From the IMG/VR virus record IMGVR_UViG_3300009170_000011, positions 1-37,379 of that record: a DNA stretch of 37,379 bases; one strand, given 5' to 3'. This document shows, piece after piece, positions 8,174 through 18,887 of this stretch. The notes beneath the pieces are model-generated. The model saw only the letters and a list, made by a program, of their open reading frames with translations. It ran no database searches and was not told the origin of the DNA. The translations under genes were made by a program, and so were the position numbers. The first letter of the stretch is position 1. Each line of letters starts with the position of its first letter. Source of the DNA: a virus.

Positions 8174-9034
8174 CTACGGCGCTTCCATCGGCTTCCATTC
8201 GGCTCCGTTCCACACCTCGGGTGTCACCCATGCTGCCCCATTCCACGCCTCGCCACCGACCCATGCTGACCCGTTCCAGACCACGGCCTTCGTCGGCGGT
8301 GTCACCTCGATGACTGTGGGGGCCGAGTCGTTCGTCCCCGCCGAGTTCCCTGCGCGCAACACCACCGAGTACGTGCCGACCGTATTGAAGGTGACCAGCG
8401 GGTTCTGCGTGTCCGGCGGGATGACGCTCGTCTGCCCGCTCGGGGTGATGAACCAGCCCCACGTGTCCGGGGAGTTCGTGGACGTGTCGGTGAACTGCAC
8501 CGTCTTGCCGACCTCGATGGTGGTCTTGTTCACGGTGAACGACGCGACAGGGGGGACCGTGTAGTTCACCACCACGTCCACGTAGTCGATGGAGAACGTG
8601 CCCGCCTGCGTGCCGTTGAACCGGGTGGCGGTGACGCGGACCTTGAACGTGGCCGACTTGAGTTGTGCCAGCGTCGGGTTGAACGTGGTCGTGTCCGACC
8701 GTGCGGAGGTAGCACGGGTGGCGGTGAACAGGCTGCCGATTGCAGTCGTGCCATCCCACGGCTGGAACTGCACATTGGCAAGGCGGGTCGTGTTCGACTC
8801 CAGATGTCGCAGCGTCACCGTGATGCTGTTGATGACCGACCCGGCAGGGATCGAGGCGAACTGCGAGCCGAACCCCAACTCGATGGTGCCGACCGCGTTG
8901 GCCGTGGTGTTCGTCCACACCGAGTACGTGGCGTTGTTGGCCCCGAACGCGCCATCGACCGCGTTGGCCGTCGTGCCCCACGTCGTGTTCGTGGTGCCAG
9001 CGACGACCGACGCGCGAGCATTCAGAGTGGGCAT
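8174..9034 (-). CDS. Virion protein with PKD-type domain and W-N-G repeats
   Basis: A 286-aa protein from ATG 9034; the frame is open upstream but only inside the previous gene. Residues about 1-165 are a beta-rich Thr/Asn-rich domain ([39 protein letters not shown]). Residues about 168-245 resemble a PKD/Ig-like domain ([51 protein letters not shown]). The C-terminus carries three W-N-G-x-x-W repeats ([22 protein letters not shown]) spaced 11 residues apart. The same type of repeat opens the beta-helix protein at 12816-14537. It is probably an adhesin-like component of the distal tail; the ligand is unknown. Confidence 0.75.
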   Translation of the reverse strand: MPTLNARASVVAGTTNTTWGTTANAVDGAFGANNATYSVWTNTTANAVGTIELGFGSQFASIPAGSVINSITVTLRHLESNTTRLANVQFQPWDGTTAIGSLFTATRATSARSDTTTFNPTLAQLKSATFKVRVTATRFNGTQAGTFSIDYVDVVVNYTVPPVASFTVNKTTIEVGKTVQFTDTSTNSPDTWGWFITPSGQTSVIPPDTQNPLVTFNTVGTYSVVLRAGNSAGTNDSAPTVIEVTPPTKAVVWNGSAWVGGEAWNGAAWVTPEVWNGAEWKPMEAP

Positions 9035-9038
9035 GGCG

Positions 9039-10685
9039 CTACGGGGCCGGTGCCCAGATTGTGCCCACCGGCGGTGACACCGGGCGAGCCGCGGACACCA
9101 CAACCGCCACCGGTCCCGTCGAGCCAGTCGGGCCCTGAATGCCCTGCGATCCAGTGGGACCAGTCGGCCCGGTCGGACCCACCGGCCCCGTCGGGCCGAC
9201 GTTGCCCTGCGGGCCGGTAGGCCCGGTCGGACCCTGCACACCCTGAATGCCTTGGATGCCCTGAATGCCTTGGATGCCCTGCGGCCCAGTCGGCCCCGTC
9301 GGCCCTTGGATGCCCTGCGGACCCGTCGGTCCCGTCGGGCCGATCGGACCCACCGGACCAGTGCCCACCGGGTCGCCGTCGGTGTCCCACCACAACGCGG
9401 TCCGCTCGCTGATCGGCACCGGCAGCGGCGGGGTGTCCGGCTGCGCGAACATCAGCGGGTACTGGAGGTGGTCGTCGTCGGCCAACCCCGTCAGGGCGCC
9501 ATGATCCCCGGTGCCGCCGCCCATGCCGGACGCATCGACGTAGATGTACCCGTCACCGCCGAGAGTGGCCGCGTTGTCTGGGTCGGTGGATACCACCGTC
9601 GGGCCGGGCGCCCCGGTCGGGCCGGTCGCACCGACAGTCCCAGCGGTGCCGGACGCACCCGTTGGGCCGGTCGCACCAGAGGCCCCCGTGGGGCCTGTCG
9701 GGCCCACCGTTCCAGACGCGCCAGTGGGGCCAGTGGGGCCGATGGAACCAGCCGGTCCCGTTGGGCCGGATGCGCCGGTGGGTCCAGTCGCCCCAGTCGA
9801 GCCAGCCGTTCCTGACGCCCCCGTCGGACCGGTCGGACCCACGCTGCCCTGCGCACCCGTGGGACCAACGACACCCTGAATGCCCTGCGGTCCCGTCGGC
9901 CCGACCGCGCCCGTCGGCCCGGTCGCACCCGCAGTGCCAGCCGTGCCGCTCGCACCCGTCGGCCCGGTGGCCCCCGTGTTGCCCTGAATACCCTGCACGC
10001 CCTGCGGGCCAGTCGGCCCCTGAATGCCCTGCGGGCCAGACGCACCCGTCGGCCCGGTCGCACCCGTGGACCCAGCCGTTCCGCTGGCACCGGTCGGACC
10101 TGTCGGGCCAGCGACGGTGGACGCCGCACCCGTGGCACCAGTCGGGCCGATGACGCCCTGCACACCCTGCGGGCCGGTGGGCCCGATGACGCCCTGCGGG
10201 CCAGTCGGACCGGCAACACCCTGAATGCCCTGTGAGCCGGTCGGGCCGGTCGGACCCGTGGCACCAGCGCTACCCGTGGAGCCCGCCGTGCCGGACGCCC
10301 CAGTCGGACCCGTCGGACCGACGGACCCTGCCGCCCCGGACGCACCAGTGGGGCCGGTTGGCCCAGCGACGCCCTGCGGCCCGGTCGGGCCGACGGTACC
10401 GGCTGTCCCTGACGCACCCGTCGGGCCTGTGGGGCCGATCCCGCCCTGCGGCCCAGTAGGACCGGACGCCCCACTCGGGCCGGTCGGGCCAGTCGCACCA
10501 GCGGCACCGCCCACTCCTGTCGGGCCGGTGGGGCCAGCGACACCCTGCGGTCCCGTTGGGCCGAGCGGTCCCTGCGCGCCGGTGTCGCCGACCGGGCCGG
10601 TGGGACCGGCCACACCCGTCGGACCCGTCGCACCAACGGCGAGGCACTGCCACTGCGCGCCGTCCCAATACTTGAGCGATGCCAT
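9039..10685 (-). CDS. Large collagen-like tail fibre protein
   Basis: A 548-aa protein. The cap [18 protein letters not shown] resembles the W-N-G-x-x-W unit of nearby proteins. Gly-X-Y repeats dominate residues about 18-370. A globular insert follows ([47 protein letters not shown]), then a second Gly-X-Y tract containing a run of GIQ/GVQ triplets and a short tail ([12 protein letters not shown]). The STDPDN...GGDG module recurs in the fibre at 14548-16293. The glycine repeats make the DNA highly repetitive, including a perfect 18-bp tandem duplication at 9241-9276. It is probably a long trimeric fibre shaft. Confidence 0.8.
   Translation of the reverse strand: MASLKYWDGAQWQCLAVGATGPTGVAGPTGPVGDTGAQGPLGPTGPQGVAGPTGPTGVGGAAGATGPTGPSGASGPTGPQGGIGPTGPTGASGTAGTVGPTGPQGVAGPTGPTGASGAAGSVGPTGPTGASGTAGSTGSAGATGPTGPTGSQGIQGVAGPTGPQGVIGPTGPQGVQGVIGPTGATGAASTVAGPTGPTGASGTAGSTGATGPTGASGPQGIQGPTGPQGVQGIQGNTGATGPTGASGTAGTAGATGPTGAVGPTGPQGIQGVVGPTGAQGSVGPTGPTGASGTAGSTGATGPTGASGPTGPAGSIGPTGPTGASGTVGPTGPTGASGATGPTGASGTAGTVGATGPTGAPGPTVVSTDPDNAATLGGDGYIYVDASGMGGGTGDHGALTGLADDDHLQYPLMFAQPDTPPLPVPISERTALWWDTDGDPVGTGPVGPIGPTGPTGPQGIQGPTGPTGPQGIQGIQGIQGIQGVQGPTGPTGPQGNVGPTGPVGPTGPTGPTGSQGIQGPTGSTGPVAVVVSAARPVSPPVGTIWAPAP
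9241..9276. repeat. Perfect 18-bp tandem duplication in collagen-like gene
   Basis: CCCTGAATGCCTTGGATG is present twice head to tail and encodes GIQGIQ repeats on the minus strand. It could expand or shrink by slippage without a frameshift. Confidence 0.8.
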
Positions 10686-10686
10686 C

Positions 10687-12801
10687 TCAGACCACCCTCA
10701 TCCGCACCGACGGAACGACCAGTGACTGCCGGTCACCCGCCACATAGTTCCACGGGTTCGGGGCTGAACCGCCGACGAAGGTGATCGTCCGGCGCAGCGC
10801 CGTCACGTACGAAGTAGCCGCGTTCGTCAGCAGACCCAGCGAGCGCACACCGCCAACTGCGATCCCGCGCAGCGTCGCCGTGGAGGAGGCCCAGACCCCG
10901 ATCCAGTACGTCCGGCCCTGCTGAAACGTCAGGCTCGTCGCCGCCACCTTGTCGCCAGTCGTGGAGAAGTCGAGGTCACCGGACACGAAGATCGGCGCGT
11001 TCGGCAGCCCAGCGGCGGTGGAGTCGTAGATGACGATGCGGCCCAGCGCGCCCGCGATCAGCGTGGACACCGACACGCCGACCTGATCCACGGAGAACGT
11101 CTTGGGTGCCACGTACGGGGCGAGCACGATGGTGTTCGCCACCCCGGCGATCGTGCCCGGGGCCAGTCCGACGAACGACTGGTCCACGAACGACCCCGGC
11201 AGGATCAGCGGGAGGAACGCGACAACATCGGCCTTCGCGTCGAGAGCGGCCTGCAACCCGGTGACCGCGCCGATCGGGTGCGAGTCCGGGTCGGCCAACC
11301 CCGTCAGGTCGCCGTGATCGGTGACCCCACCACCACCACCGCCCGTGCCGCAGGAGAAGTCGTCCTCGTCCACCCACAGCGGCACGTTGGCCGTGCCCGG
11401 TGGCAGCAAGGTCGGGTCGCCCGGGTCGCCCGGCTGGATGATCGTGTACGTCCCGCCAGCCGCCCCAGTGGGACCAGTCGGCCCAGCAGGACCCGTGGGG
11501 CCGACGATCGGGCCAGCGTCCACCCACGAGTCGCCGTCCCACGTCCACAGATGGCCGGTGTCCGTGGTGATGTACCCGTCGCCGGTCTGGTTCCCCGTCG
11601 GCGGCAGCGCCCCCGAGTTGGAGACGGAACCCTTGATCGTGACACCCGTGCCCGGCTGGCCCTGCGAACCAGTCGGCCCGGTGGGGCCGGGCACCGTGGA
11701 CGCAGCCCCAGTCGCCCCCGTGGGTCCAGTCGGCCCGGACGGCCCGGACGGCCCGGACGCACCCGTCGGGCCAATCGCTCCAGTGGGACCGACCGGACCC
11801 TGAATGCCCTGCGGGCCCTGAGTCCCGGTGGGACCTGTCGGACCCGCCACGCCCTGCACCCCAGTCGGACCTGTCGGACCCACGACACCCTGTGGTCCTG
11901 TCGGGCCGACGTTGCCCTGCGGACCAGAAGCGCCAGTCGGCCCCTGAATGCCCTGCGGGCCGCTCGCCCCGGTCGCGCCCGTCAGGCCAGTGGCACCCGT
12001 GGGGCCTATGTTGCCCTGAATCCCCTGCGGGCCGGTGGGGCCAGTGCGACCAGTCGGGCCGGTCGGGCCGATCTGACCCGTCGGCCCCGTCGGTCCCGGT
12101 ACCGTCGAGGCCGCCCCCGTAGCACCCGTGGCACCGGTCGCCCCCGTTGGGCCAGCCGGGCCCTGCGCCCCAGCGGAGCCAGCCGGGCCCTGCGCCCCAG
12201 TCGGCCCAGTCGCGCCTGTCGAACCGGGAGCGCCTGTCGCCCCGGTCGCGCCCGTGGCCCCGGATGCACCGGTCGGCCCGGTCGCACCAGCGGCACCCTG
12301 AGCGCCGGTCGGGCCCAGCGCGCCAGCCGGGCCCTGCATCCCCGTCGGCCCCTGCGCGCCGGTCGGCCCTGTCGGCCCGGACTGACCGGTCGGCCCCAGA
12401 GGCCCAGTCGGGCCAGCAGAACCCGTCGGCCCAGTCGGGCCCTGAGCGCCCGGCACCGGGATGATCGGCCCCGGCACACAGTCCGTCGGCAGCACGTCGG
12501 ACAGCCGGATCGGCTCCGACCCGGTGAAGATCGCCCGGTACGTCAGGTCCACCCCATCGAGGCGGACCCGCACCTTGTAGATCACCGGGCCATCGACCAT
12601 CCAGCCCGGGTCGAACGAGTCGATCAACTCCGCGCTGAACGACCCATCATCGAGCGGGGCCTCCACCGGAGTCTCCGTCACGGTGCCCGGTGCGTTGATG
12701 TTCGGCGCCGTCGTCAGCGGGGTGAACGCGACACTGCCCGTGTGCGGCGTCCCATCGGCACGCAAGTACCGGTCGAACACCGTCACCATCAGCAGGCTCA
12801 T
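10687..12801 (-). CDS. Large collagen-like fibre with N-terminal attachment domain and beta-sandwich tip
   Basis: A 704-aa protein from ATG 12801 with GGAGG eight bases upstream. Residues 1-110 form a non-repetitive domain ([38 protein letters not shown]), probably for virion attachment. Gly-X-Y repeats run from about 115 to 400 with short interruptions. A module [15 protein letters not shown]...[18 protein letters not shown] follows, also present in the fibre at 14548-16293. Then come a poly-Gly stretch and [14 protein letters not shown]. The last 170 residues are a beta-sandwich-like domain ([35 protein letters not shown]). It is the longest of the ten collagen-like proteins. Confidence 0.8.
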   Translation of the reverse strand: MSLLMVTVFDRYLRADGTPHTGSVAFTPLTTAPNINAPGTVTETPVEAPLDDGSFSAELIDSFDPGWMVDGPVIYKVRVRLDGVDLTYRAIFTGSEPIRLSDVLPTDCVPGPIIPVPGAQGPTGPTGSAGPTGPLGPTGQSGPTGPTGAQGPTGMQGPAGALGPTGAQGAAGATGPTGASGATGATGATGAPGSTGATGPTGAQGPAGSAGAQGPAGPTGATGATGATGAASTVPGPTGPTGQIGPTGPTGRTGPTGPQGIQGNIGPTGATGLTGATGASGPQGIQGPTGASGPQGNVGPTGPQGVVGPTGPTGVQGVAGPTGPTGTQGPQGIQGPVGPTGAIGPTGASGPSGPSGPTGPTGATGAASTVPGPTGPTGSQGQPGTGVTIKGSVSNSGALPPTGNQTGDGYITTDTGHLWTWDGDSWVDAGPIVGPTGPAGPTGPTGAAGGTYTIIQPGDPGDPTLLPPGTANVPLWVDEDDFSCGTGGGGGGVTDHGDLTGLADPDSHPIGAVTGLQAALDAKADVVAFLPLILPGSFVDQSFVGLAPGTIAGVANTIVLAPYVAPKTFSVDQVGVSVSTLIAGALGRIVIYDSTAAGLPNAPIFVSGDLDFSTTGDKVAATSLTFQQGRTYWIGVWASSTATLRGIAVGGVRSLGLLTNAATSYVTALRRTITFVGGSAPNPWNYVAGDRQSLVVPSVRMRVV

Positions 12802-12815
12802 GGCGTCATCCTCCC

Positions 12816-14537
12816 CTACGAGTTGTCGATCGAGCCGTCGCTGACAGTGTTGTCGTAGACGATCACCGCGCCCGCGTTGTTACTGCCCTTCTCCCGGTAC
12901 TTGTTGTACGCCTGCTCCGCAGCCAGCGACAGGTTCGACGGTGCAAACAGGTTCTCGCGGATGACGACCGTGTGAACCGACGAAGGCAGCGTCTCAGTGC
13001 CGGTGTCCTCGATTGCCACGAAGTAGTCCGAACCGCCCCATGTGCCGTCCACGTTGTTCAACTCCACGATCACCTGCTCATGGCGCATCGACGCGTGCCC
13101 CGAAGTCGCGGTGATACCCGGGCGGGTCGAGGTCTTGTTGCGGATCACGTTCCCGGCCACCCGGTAGAACCGGGGCTCACCGTTGGCTGTGATCGCCTTC
13201 TCGTTGATGTAGAAGTTGATCGGCTGGAAGCAGTCGATGAACGTGTTGCTCAACACCTGCACGTTCGACCACACGTAGGCCCGGAACGCCCCCTCCGACC
13301 CGGCGCCGTTCGCCCCGTTGCCGTAGGTGTTCGGGTCGATCTCTTGGAAGGTGTTGTTCTGGACGAGGATGTTCGCGGGGATGCCCTTGGGGTACCCGTT
13401 CCCGGCGTCCTGCTCGTAGTGATGGCTGCCAATGCCACGCGGTGCGCGGTAGAACGTGCAGCCCTCCACCCTCACGTTGTTCGACACCGTGCCGTCGTCA
13501 GCCACGTCCGACGCCGACCCCGCCCATGAGTAGTCCAACTGCACGCACTCGTCCTCAGCCCGACGCGGCTTGTCGGGGTTGGATGACGCGTTCGACATCG
13601 TGAAGTAGCAGTTCAGCAACTCCACGTTGAACGTGCCGTCCGCACGCGCACCGCCCGACGAGTTGATCTCGATGTAGTGCTTCTTCCCGCCCATGTTGGA
13701 GAAGTCGCAGCCATTGACACGGAACCGGCGGCAGTGCGAGATCGACATGCCACCGGTCCACCCCGAGCAGTTGACGCGGACGTTCTCCAGCAACCAGTCG
13801 TAGTTCGGTGAGTTGTAACCGCCGCCGCCGTTGTCCTGAATGCGGAACACCACCGAGTCCACAGCCGGTGCGTTCAGCAGGGGCCGCGACGCACCGGACC
13901 CGGCACCGACCAGACGCACCCCACGGCGCATGAACAGGGTGCCGTCGAGGTTGTACGTGCCCGAGGCCAGTTCGACACAGGCCATCGTCAGATGGTTGTC
14001 GAAGTTGACTGCCGTACCGGTCTGGTTGGCGACGAAGAAGTTTCTGGCTCTGTCCAGCGCCGCCTGAATCTGGGCCCGAGACGACCCAGCCGGAACGACC
14101 TCATGGAAGTGTGTCGGCGCCGGAACGGTGGCCGTCTGGGTGGTCGGCCCGAACGTGGTGTTGCCGCCCTTGGTCGCCACGTCGGCGTACCACGCGAACG
14201 ACCCAGCCGAAGCGTGCGATGCCCCAGAGATGGTGGCCGTCGTCGCACCCTCTGCCGGGTTGACCGTGGTCGAGTAGCCGGTGAACCGGAACGTGACCAC
14301 AGCACCCTCGGGGAACCCGCCCGGAGCGGTCAGGGTGACGCTGTACGCCTCGCCCGTGCTGACCCCGGTCTTGGACAGCGACAGGGTGGCCGAGACGACT
14401 GGCGGCACCCATGCGAGCACCCATGATGAGCCGTTCCACACCTTCGCCTTCTTGCCCGCCACCCACGACGAGCCGTTCCACACGGGCATCGCCTTCGCAG
14501 GCACCCACGACGAGCCGTTCCACACCGACACCGGCAC
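12816..14537 (-). CDS. Right-handed beta-helix (pectate-lyase-like) tailspike protein with W-N-G repeats
   Basis: The best start is GTG 14537, five bases after GGAGG, giving 573 aa. The N-terminus has three 14-residue repeats of [10 protein letters not shown], encoded by near-identical 42-bp units. An Ig-like domain follows ([18 protein letters not shown]...). From about residue 135 comes a parallel beta-helix with repeated N-x-x-V/F-x-x-C/N-x-F steps: [79 protein letters not shown]. This fold is typical of polysaccharide-degrading tailspikes and GH28/pectate lyase families. Catalytic residues cannot be assigned. It is a likely capsule or wall-glycan depolymerase or binding protein. Confidence 0.8.
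   Translation of the reverse strand: MPVSVWNGSSWVPAKAMPVWNGSSWVAGKKAKVWNGSSWVLAWVPPVVSATLSLSKTGVSTGEAYSVTLTAPGGFPEGAVVTFRFTGYSTTVNPAEGATTATISGASHASAGSFAWYADVATKGGNTTFGPTTQTATVPAPTHFHEVVPAGSSRAQIQAALDRARNFFVANQTGTAVNFDNHLTMACVELASGTYNLDGTLFMRRGVRLVGAGSGASRPLLNAPAVDSVVFRIQDNGGGGYNSPNYDWLLENVRVNCSGWTGGMSISHCRRFRVNGCDFSNMGGKKHYIEINSSGGARADGTFNVELLNCYFTMSNASSNPDKPRRAEDECVQLDYSWAGSASDVADDGTVSNNVRVEGCTFYRAPRGIGSHHYEQDAGNGYPKGIPANILVQNNTFQEIDPNTYGNGANGAGSEGAFRAYVWSNVQVLSNTFIDCFQPINFYINEKAITANGEPRFYRVAGNVIRNKTSTRPGITATSGHASMRHEQVIVELNNVDGTWGGSDYFVAIEDTGTETLPSSVHTVVIRENLFAPSNLSLAAEQAYNKYREKGSNNAGAVIVYDNTVSDGSIDNS
14418..14525. repeat. Three 42-bp-period repeats encoding W-N-G units
   Basis: Near-identical 24-bp blocks start at 14418, 14460 and 14502, exactly 42 bases apart, and encode V-W-N-G-S-S-W at the N-terminus of the beta-helix protein. 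Confidence 0.8.
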
Positions 14538-14547
14538 GGGGACCTCC

Positions 14548-16293
14548 TCAGTATTGGACCCACACGGTGCCGACTCCTTGGCTGGGCGTGCCCGACGGTG
14601 CCGCCGTGGACGAGATGACCGCCTCGCTGTTCCCGGTGCCCGCATCACGGGTCAAGTACCGGGCGTCAGCGAACGCGGTGTCCAGCGCCACCAGATCAGC
14701 GGCCACCGAGATGCCCGTCCCGGCGCCCACGTTGATCGTGCGATCAGCAGTCAGCGCGCCGCCGCCGGTCAGGCCGTTGCCCGCGACCACACTGCGGCCC
14801 GCCACCGCGTCCACGTCACTCTTGCGGGCCGCGTTGGATGCACCCAGCGGGGCCGGGAGCGCCAGTTGCCCGGTCAGCGTGCCACCGGCCAGCGCAAGGT
14901 AGCGGGCGTCCCCACGCGCGTCGTTGAGGTACTGCGGATGGTCGTCAGCGCCGAGCGCTGCCAGCGCCGAGTGCTCCAGCGACAGCGCCCCTGCTGACGC
15001 ACTCGGGTCCACCCACAGTTCCAGATCGGGGTTGTCGGGCAGCGACGGCTGGATGATGACCTCATCCTTGCCGTCCCCACCACCGGTCACGGTGGGGACG
15101 AACAGCAGCCCGTCACCACCGAGCACCGCCATGTTGTCCGGGTCGGTGGACACCGCCGTCGGCCCGGGAACGCCCTGTGTTCCCTGCACACCCTGCTGGC
15201 CCTGCACACCCTGCGGGCCCTGTGGCCCGGTCGGCCCGGTGGCCCCGGTCAGCCCGGTCGCACCCGTGGGGCCGGTGGCCCCGGTCAGCCCCGTCGGCCC
15301 TGTCCGCCCAGTCGGGCCGGTGGCACCAACCGCTCCCGCCGCACCCGTGGGGCCGGTCACGCCTGCGGCCCCCGTTGGCCCAGCCGCACCCTGCGGGCCA
15401 GAGGCGCCGGTCGGACCTGTGGCGCCAGCCGCCCCCGACGCACCTGTCGGGCCAGTCGCGCCAACCGTCCCGGCGGCACCGGTCGGGCCGGACGGGCCAC
15501 GGATCAGCCCGGCGTCGCTCCACGCGCTCCCGGTCCACACCCACAGGTGGCCGGTGTCGTTCGTGATGTACCCATCGCCTGCCGTGTTCCCAGTCGGCGG
15601 CAGGTTCGCCGACGACGCGACCGAACCCTTGATGCTGACCGACGTACCCGCCGCACCCGTCGCACCGGTCGGCCCCGTCGGACCCCCCGACCCTGTGGGG
15701 CCGGACACCCCCGTCGGCCCCGTGGACCCGGTGGGTCCGATCAAGCCCTGCGGCCCGGTCGGACCAGAGGCACCCGTCGGGCCGGACGCACCGGTCGGGC
15801 CAGCGTTGCCCTGCACACCCTGCGCACCGGTCGGGCCGGACGCGCCGGTCGGACCCTGCACCCCAGTCGGACCAGCGACACCGGCGGCACCGGTCGGACC
15901 CTGAGCCCCCGACGGACCGGTCGGGCCGAGCACACCCTGCTGGCCCTGCACACCCTGCACACCCTGCGGCCCCGTTGGGCCGTCGAGTCCCCGGTCGCCC
16001 CGGTCACCCTTGTCACCCTTCGGGCCGACCGGACCCTGCCAGCCCTGCAACCCCTGCTGCCCCGTCGGACCCGTGGGCCCCAACGGCCCCGCCTCACCCG
16101 TCGGACCCGTCGGACCACCGAACGGACCCGTCGGACCGACCGGGCCACACGGACCAGTCGGACCCGTCGGGCCGAGGTCGCCCTTCGCCCCATCCGGGCC
16201 GATCGGCCCGGGAGGACCAGCGGTGAACGCCGGGCTGTAGCAGTCCTCAACCGACGCCGGGCGCGGGATGTTGCCGGGGTTCCTGCTCGTCAT
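14548..16293 (-). CDS. Large collagen-like tail fibre protein
   Basis: A 581-aa protein with AGGAGG four bases before the ATG. Residues 1-25 ([20 protein letters not shown]) are unique. Gly-X-Y repeats span about 26-225 and include a charged stretch ([16 protein letters not shown]), as in stable collagen triple helices. The [15 protein letters not shown]...[13 protein letters not shown] module interrupts, and a second Gly-X-Y tract runs to about 385. The C-terminus carries [34 protein letters not shown] and [15 protein letters not shown], the last a segment common in phage fibre trimerisation regions. It ends [14 protein letters not shown]. It is the first fibre gene after the minor tail genes, so it may be the fibre closest to the baseplate. 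Confidence 0.8.
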   Translation of the reverse strand: MTSRNPGNIPRPASVEDCYSPAFTAGPPGPIGPDGAKGDLGPTGPTGPCGPVGPTGPFGGPTGPTGEAGPLGPTGPTGQQGLQGWQGPVGPKGDKGDRGDRGLDGPTGPQGVQGVQGQQGVLGPTGPSGAQGPTGAAGVAGPTGVQGPTGASGPTGAQGVQGNAGPTGASGPTGASGPTGPQGLIGPTGSTGPTGVSGPTGSGGPTGPTGATGAAGTSVSIKGSVASSANLPPTGNTAGDGYITNDTGHLWVWTGSAWSDAGLIRGPSGPTGAAGTVGATGPTGASGAAGATGPTGASGPQGAAGPTGAAGVTGPTGAAGAVGATGPTGRTGPTGLTGATGPTGATGLTGATGPTGPQGPQGVQGQQGVQGTQGVPGPTAVSTDPDNMAVLGGDGLLFVPTVTGGGDGKDEVIIQPSLPDNPDLELWVDPSASAGALSLEHSALAALGADDHPQYLNDARGDARYLALAGGTLTGQLALPAPLGASNAARKSDVDAVAGRSVVAGNGLTGGGALTADRTINVGAGTGISVAADLVALDTAFADARYLTRDAGTGNSEAVISSTAAPSGTPSQGVGTVWVQY

Positions 16294-16331
16294 GGTTCCT
16301 CCTGACGCTCATGGTAGGGGGGCGACGACGG

Positions 16332-16595
16332 CTACGGGGCCGGTTCCCACGCGCGCGTCACGGGGTCTTGCTCGTACACCGCGCCCTCATCGAGGACGAA
16401 CACCGTGGTGCCGGGCTCCAGATCAGGAATCTCGTCCCGCGTGCGGACCGCGAGAGCACCGAGCAGCGCCACGTCCTCCACCGTGCCCGGGAGCAGGTCC
16501 ACGCGCCCCTTGCGCTCCAGCCGGGCGACCCGCTTGTTGACCAACCGCATCCACGACAGGAAGTTGTCCTGCGAGTCCAGACGATTCGACTTCAC
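16332..16595 (-). CDS. Small minor tail protein (hypothetical)
   Basis: An 87-aa protein from GTG 16595, which overlaps the upstream stop (GTGA). It starts with a basic, helical segment (SWMRLVNKRVARLERKGR) followed by a beta-rich half (GALAVRTRDEIPDLEPGTTV, FVLDEGAVYEQDPVTRAWEP). The end, Y-E-Q-D-P-x-T-x-x-W-x-P, matches the cap motif that opens several fibre proteins here (R-D-P-x-T-x-x-W-x-P-L). It lies between the Gp37-like minor tail gene and the first fibre. It is perhaps a small connector between tail tip and fibres; this is inference from position and the shared motif. Confidence 0.65.
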   Translation of the reverse strand: MKSNRLDSQDNFLSWMRLVNKRVARLERKGRVDLLPGTVEDVALLGALAVRTRDEIPDLEPGTTVFVLDEGAVYEQDPVTRAWEPAP

Positions 16596-17686
16596 AGTTC
16601 CACCACGTTCTCCGGCGCAGCCGTCGTCGTGATCGACACCTTCTCCTCGCCGCCCTCCTGCCGGACGTGGACCCGATCCAACTTGTGCCACTGGTCCACC
16701 GAGCGGCACAGGTCGTTGGACACCACCTGCACCCACGCACCGGCCACCAGTTCGTTGATGCCGTACGGGGCGTCCGGCACCAGCGTCGAGTTGTCCGGCA
16801 CCCGTACCCGTACCGGCGCCGGGAACGACGCGTCCAGCGAGGACTGCGCCTGCTCCTGCCACGAACGCAAGTCCTGCGAGGTCGGCACCTCCAGCCCTGC
16901 CGCCTCGTTGTACGTCGAGATGACGTGATCGAGGTACCCGTACTTGGAGATCGCCCACGCCGGGGCCACCGCCTGCGACGCGTACCCGTTGCCGTTCGTC
17001 ACGATCACCCGGGTGGCGAACTCATTGCCGTACTCCACCACCTCCATCCCCCCGGTCATGTAGTCCGCGACCAGCGGGTACGGCAGCGTCATCCACTTGA
17101 GGTGCGTGTCCCAGAAGTAGACATCCCGCCCCACCACCGTGTAGTCCATCCCACGGTCCTCGGCGTACTTGTCGAAGTCCTCCCATGTCGTCATCGACCA
17201 CGCCTTCACGGCAGCCGACGTGGACGGGTCATCCGAGCCCCGCACCCAGTTGATGCGATCGTCAGCGTTCCACGGGTCGCCGTACTTGGCGAACGTCTGG
17301 TCCTTGAGCAGCCAGTTCATCACCCACCCGCACTTGGCGATGTTCGGGAACGCCTTGTTGTACGCCTTCTCCAGCGCCGTGTTCTTCGCCACCCACAGGA
17401 TGTCGTTCGCGTAGATCGTCACCGAGTCGGCGGCGAACTCCGGGCGGACCACCGGCCCCTCCCACACCTTGTCCCCGTTGCGGTACAGGTGCAGTTCGTG
17501 GTGCCCGGCCAGCAGTCCGCCGAGTTCCCCGCAGCAGCCCGCACCCGCACCGACCCGGACGTACGCCTGCGAGATGTCGTCGCGGGTCCGCTCCCAGTCC
17601 ACGAACTCCAGCCGGTCCAACTCGTACAGGATCGTGTTGCCACCACGGGCCACGATGAACGCCTGATGCTCCCCACAGCCGAGCAT
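16592..17686 (-). CDS. Minor tail protein, Gp37-like (siphovirus ReqiPepy6 type)
   Basis: A 364-aa protein. The ATG overlaps the upstream stop (TGATG). The opening (ILYELDRLEFVDWERTRDD, ISQAYVRVG) followed by ELHLYRNGDKVWEGPVV is typical of the Gp37-like minor tail proteins of actinobacterial siphophages. Those act at the tail tip next to the distal tail protein. The middle (WNADDRINWVRGSDDPSTSA, FDKYAEDRGMDYTVVGRDVY) and C-terminal DNSTLVPDAPYGINELV continue the family pattern. No enzymatic motif is seen. Position after the distal tail-like gene and before the fibres fits a baseplate hub role. Confidence 0.75.
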   Translation of the reverse strand: MLGCGEHQAFIVARGGNTILYELDRLEFVDWERTRDDISQAYVRVGAGAGCCGELGGLLAGHHELHLYRNGDKVWEGPVVRPEFAADSVTIYANDILWVAKNTALEKAYNKAFPNIAKCGWVMNWLLKDQTFAKYGDPWNADDRINWVRGSDDPSTSAAVKAWSMTTWEDFDKYAEDRGMDYTVVGRDVYFWDTHLKWMTLPYPLVADYMTGGMEVVEYGNEFATRVIVTNGNGYASQAVAPAWAISKYGYLDHVISTYNEAAGLEVPTSQDLRSWQEQAQSSLDASFPAPVRVRVPDNSTLVPDAPYGINELVAGAWVQVVSNDLCRSVDQWHKLDRVHVRQEGGEEKVSITTTAAPENVVEL

Positions 17687-18879
17687 CAGGGGCTCACCCG
17701 ACCCATCATCGTCACATCCACCGCCAGCGGGTCGGTACCCAGCGCCCGGTCCACCGCCAGCACGTACTCACCCTTCGGCAGGTCACGCGGCCACCGGGCC
17801 GGGCCACCGGACGGGTCCGTCACGAACGTGTCGTTGCGGCGGCTGACCCCGTTCGACTCGGTGGTCACCATCCGCGCCCGCAGATCGAGGGTGACTTTCC
17901 CACCGGTGGGAAATCCCTCCATCCACCACTGGCCGACGATCGCACCCGAAGCGTCCGAGAGGGTCAGGCGCACTGACGGGACGAACACGTCAGAGGCGAC
18001 CCGGATGATCGGGGACACCGACGTGCCGAACTCCGGCGCCGGGACCGTGACCTGCTGCCGCTCCCACACCGTGCGCGGCAGGAACCGGGGCTGCGGGGAC
18101 AACGACGGCGGGCGGACCGGGGCGGCGGCGACGGCGAACGCGTCCGACAACTGCATCGCGCTGTCGGGCTGCGGGTCCTCCCACATCAGCGCCTCCGGCT
18201 CCGCAGCCGCGTACGCGGGCACGAACGAGTAGATGTACGGGTCCGTCACCGTGATGACGAACTCCACCTCAGCCATCGCGCCGCGCCCGTCCATCTCCCG
18301 GCGGCGCAGCACCGTCGGCCCCGAGGTGATCCGCGACCCGAAGAACAGCCGCAGCCGACGCTGGATGCACTGGTCGATGCACTCCGGGTCCTCGCAGTCG
18401 GTCTGCGTCACGTTCGGGCAGCAGTCATACATCTCGGTCGTCACCGAGTCGCAGGTCGAGCCCGCGTCGATCGAGCGCAACCACTCCAGCCCGAAGCCCA
18501 ACGCACAGTCCGACGCCGCGACCGCGATGGCCCGCACCGTCAGCGAGCGCACCGTGTACCGCAGCGCCCCGAAGTGACCACCGCCCGAAGCCCCGGACAG
18601 CACCTCGATCCGGCGCGTCGAGTCGTCGGCGTTCGACACCGAAATGCCCATCAGGCCGAAGAACTCAGCCGCGTCCATGCTGCCGTCCCACCACGGCGGC
18701 GGGTCAAGGCGATTGGCGTCCAGCAGCGGCGTCTCGTACTCGCCGCCCAGCCCGGCGACGACACTGGAGCACGCCGAGCAGCCGCGCACCCACGACAGGC
18801 CACCGGCAGCCGCGTACGCCGCAGCCCGGTGCGTGTTGACGACCTCGATGCCGTCCATCGCCAGATAGCCCTCGTACAC
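17686..18879 (-). CDS. Minor tail protein (distal-tail-like)
   Basis: A 397-aa protein from GTG 18879, with AGGAGG four bases upstream. It follows the tape measure gene, where the distal tail protein lies in siphophages. Features are VNTHRAAAYAAAGGLSWVRG, a double-cysteine patch (TEMYDCCPNVTQTDCEDPE), FGSRITSGPTVLRRREMDG, and EFVITVTDPYIYSFV, a phrase common in actinophage minor tail proteins. The C-terminal third is beta-rich and ends RALGTDPLAVDVTMMGRVSP. It has about nine cysteines, several clustered, which may bind metal or form disulfides. The 18-bp palindrome variant at 17896-17913 lies inside it and encodes FPTGGK. Confidence 0.7.
   Translation of the reverse strand: MYEGYLAMDGIEVVNTHRAAAYAAAGGLSWVRGCSACSSVVAGLGGEYETPLLDANRLDPPPWWDGSMDAAEFFGLMGISVSNADDSTRRIEVLSGASGGGHFGALRYTVRSLTVRAIAVAASDCALGFGLEWLRSIDAGSTCDSVTTEMYDCCPNVTQTDCEDPECIDQCIQRRLRLFFGSRITSGPTVLRRREMDGRGAMAEVEFVITVTDPYIYSFVPAYAAAEPEALMWEDPQPDSAMQLSDAFAVAAAPVRPPSLSPQPRFLPRTVWERQQVTVPAPEFGTSVSPIIRVASDVFVPSVRLTLSDASGAIVGQWWMEGFPTGGKVTLDLRARMVTTESNGVSRRNDTFVTDPSGGPARWPRDLPKGEYVLAVDRALGTDPLAVDVTMMGRVSP
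17896..17913. promoter_or_regulatory. 18-bp palindrome variant, site 2 (inside minor tail gene)
   Basis: TTTCCCACCGGTGGGAAA is a perfect 18-bp palindrome. Its arms are the same as in the other sites but the centre is two bases (CG), so the half-sites are one base further apart. It encodes FPTGGK in the distal-tail-like protein. It may be a weaker or chance relative of the 15-bp sites. Confidence 0.5.
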
Positions 18880-18887
18880 GACGCCTC

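Noticed and set aside
9300-12460. Dense short repeats resembling a repeat array such as CRISPR
   Set aside because: The repeats are 9-base multiples encoding Gly-X-Y triplets in open frames. There are no constant repeats with unique spacers of equal length and no cas genes.
16340-16360. A half-site TTCCCAC near 16345 (also near 6912 and 33698)
   Set aside because: The second arm of the palindrome is absent, so these are not counted as sites.
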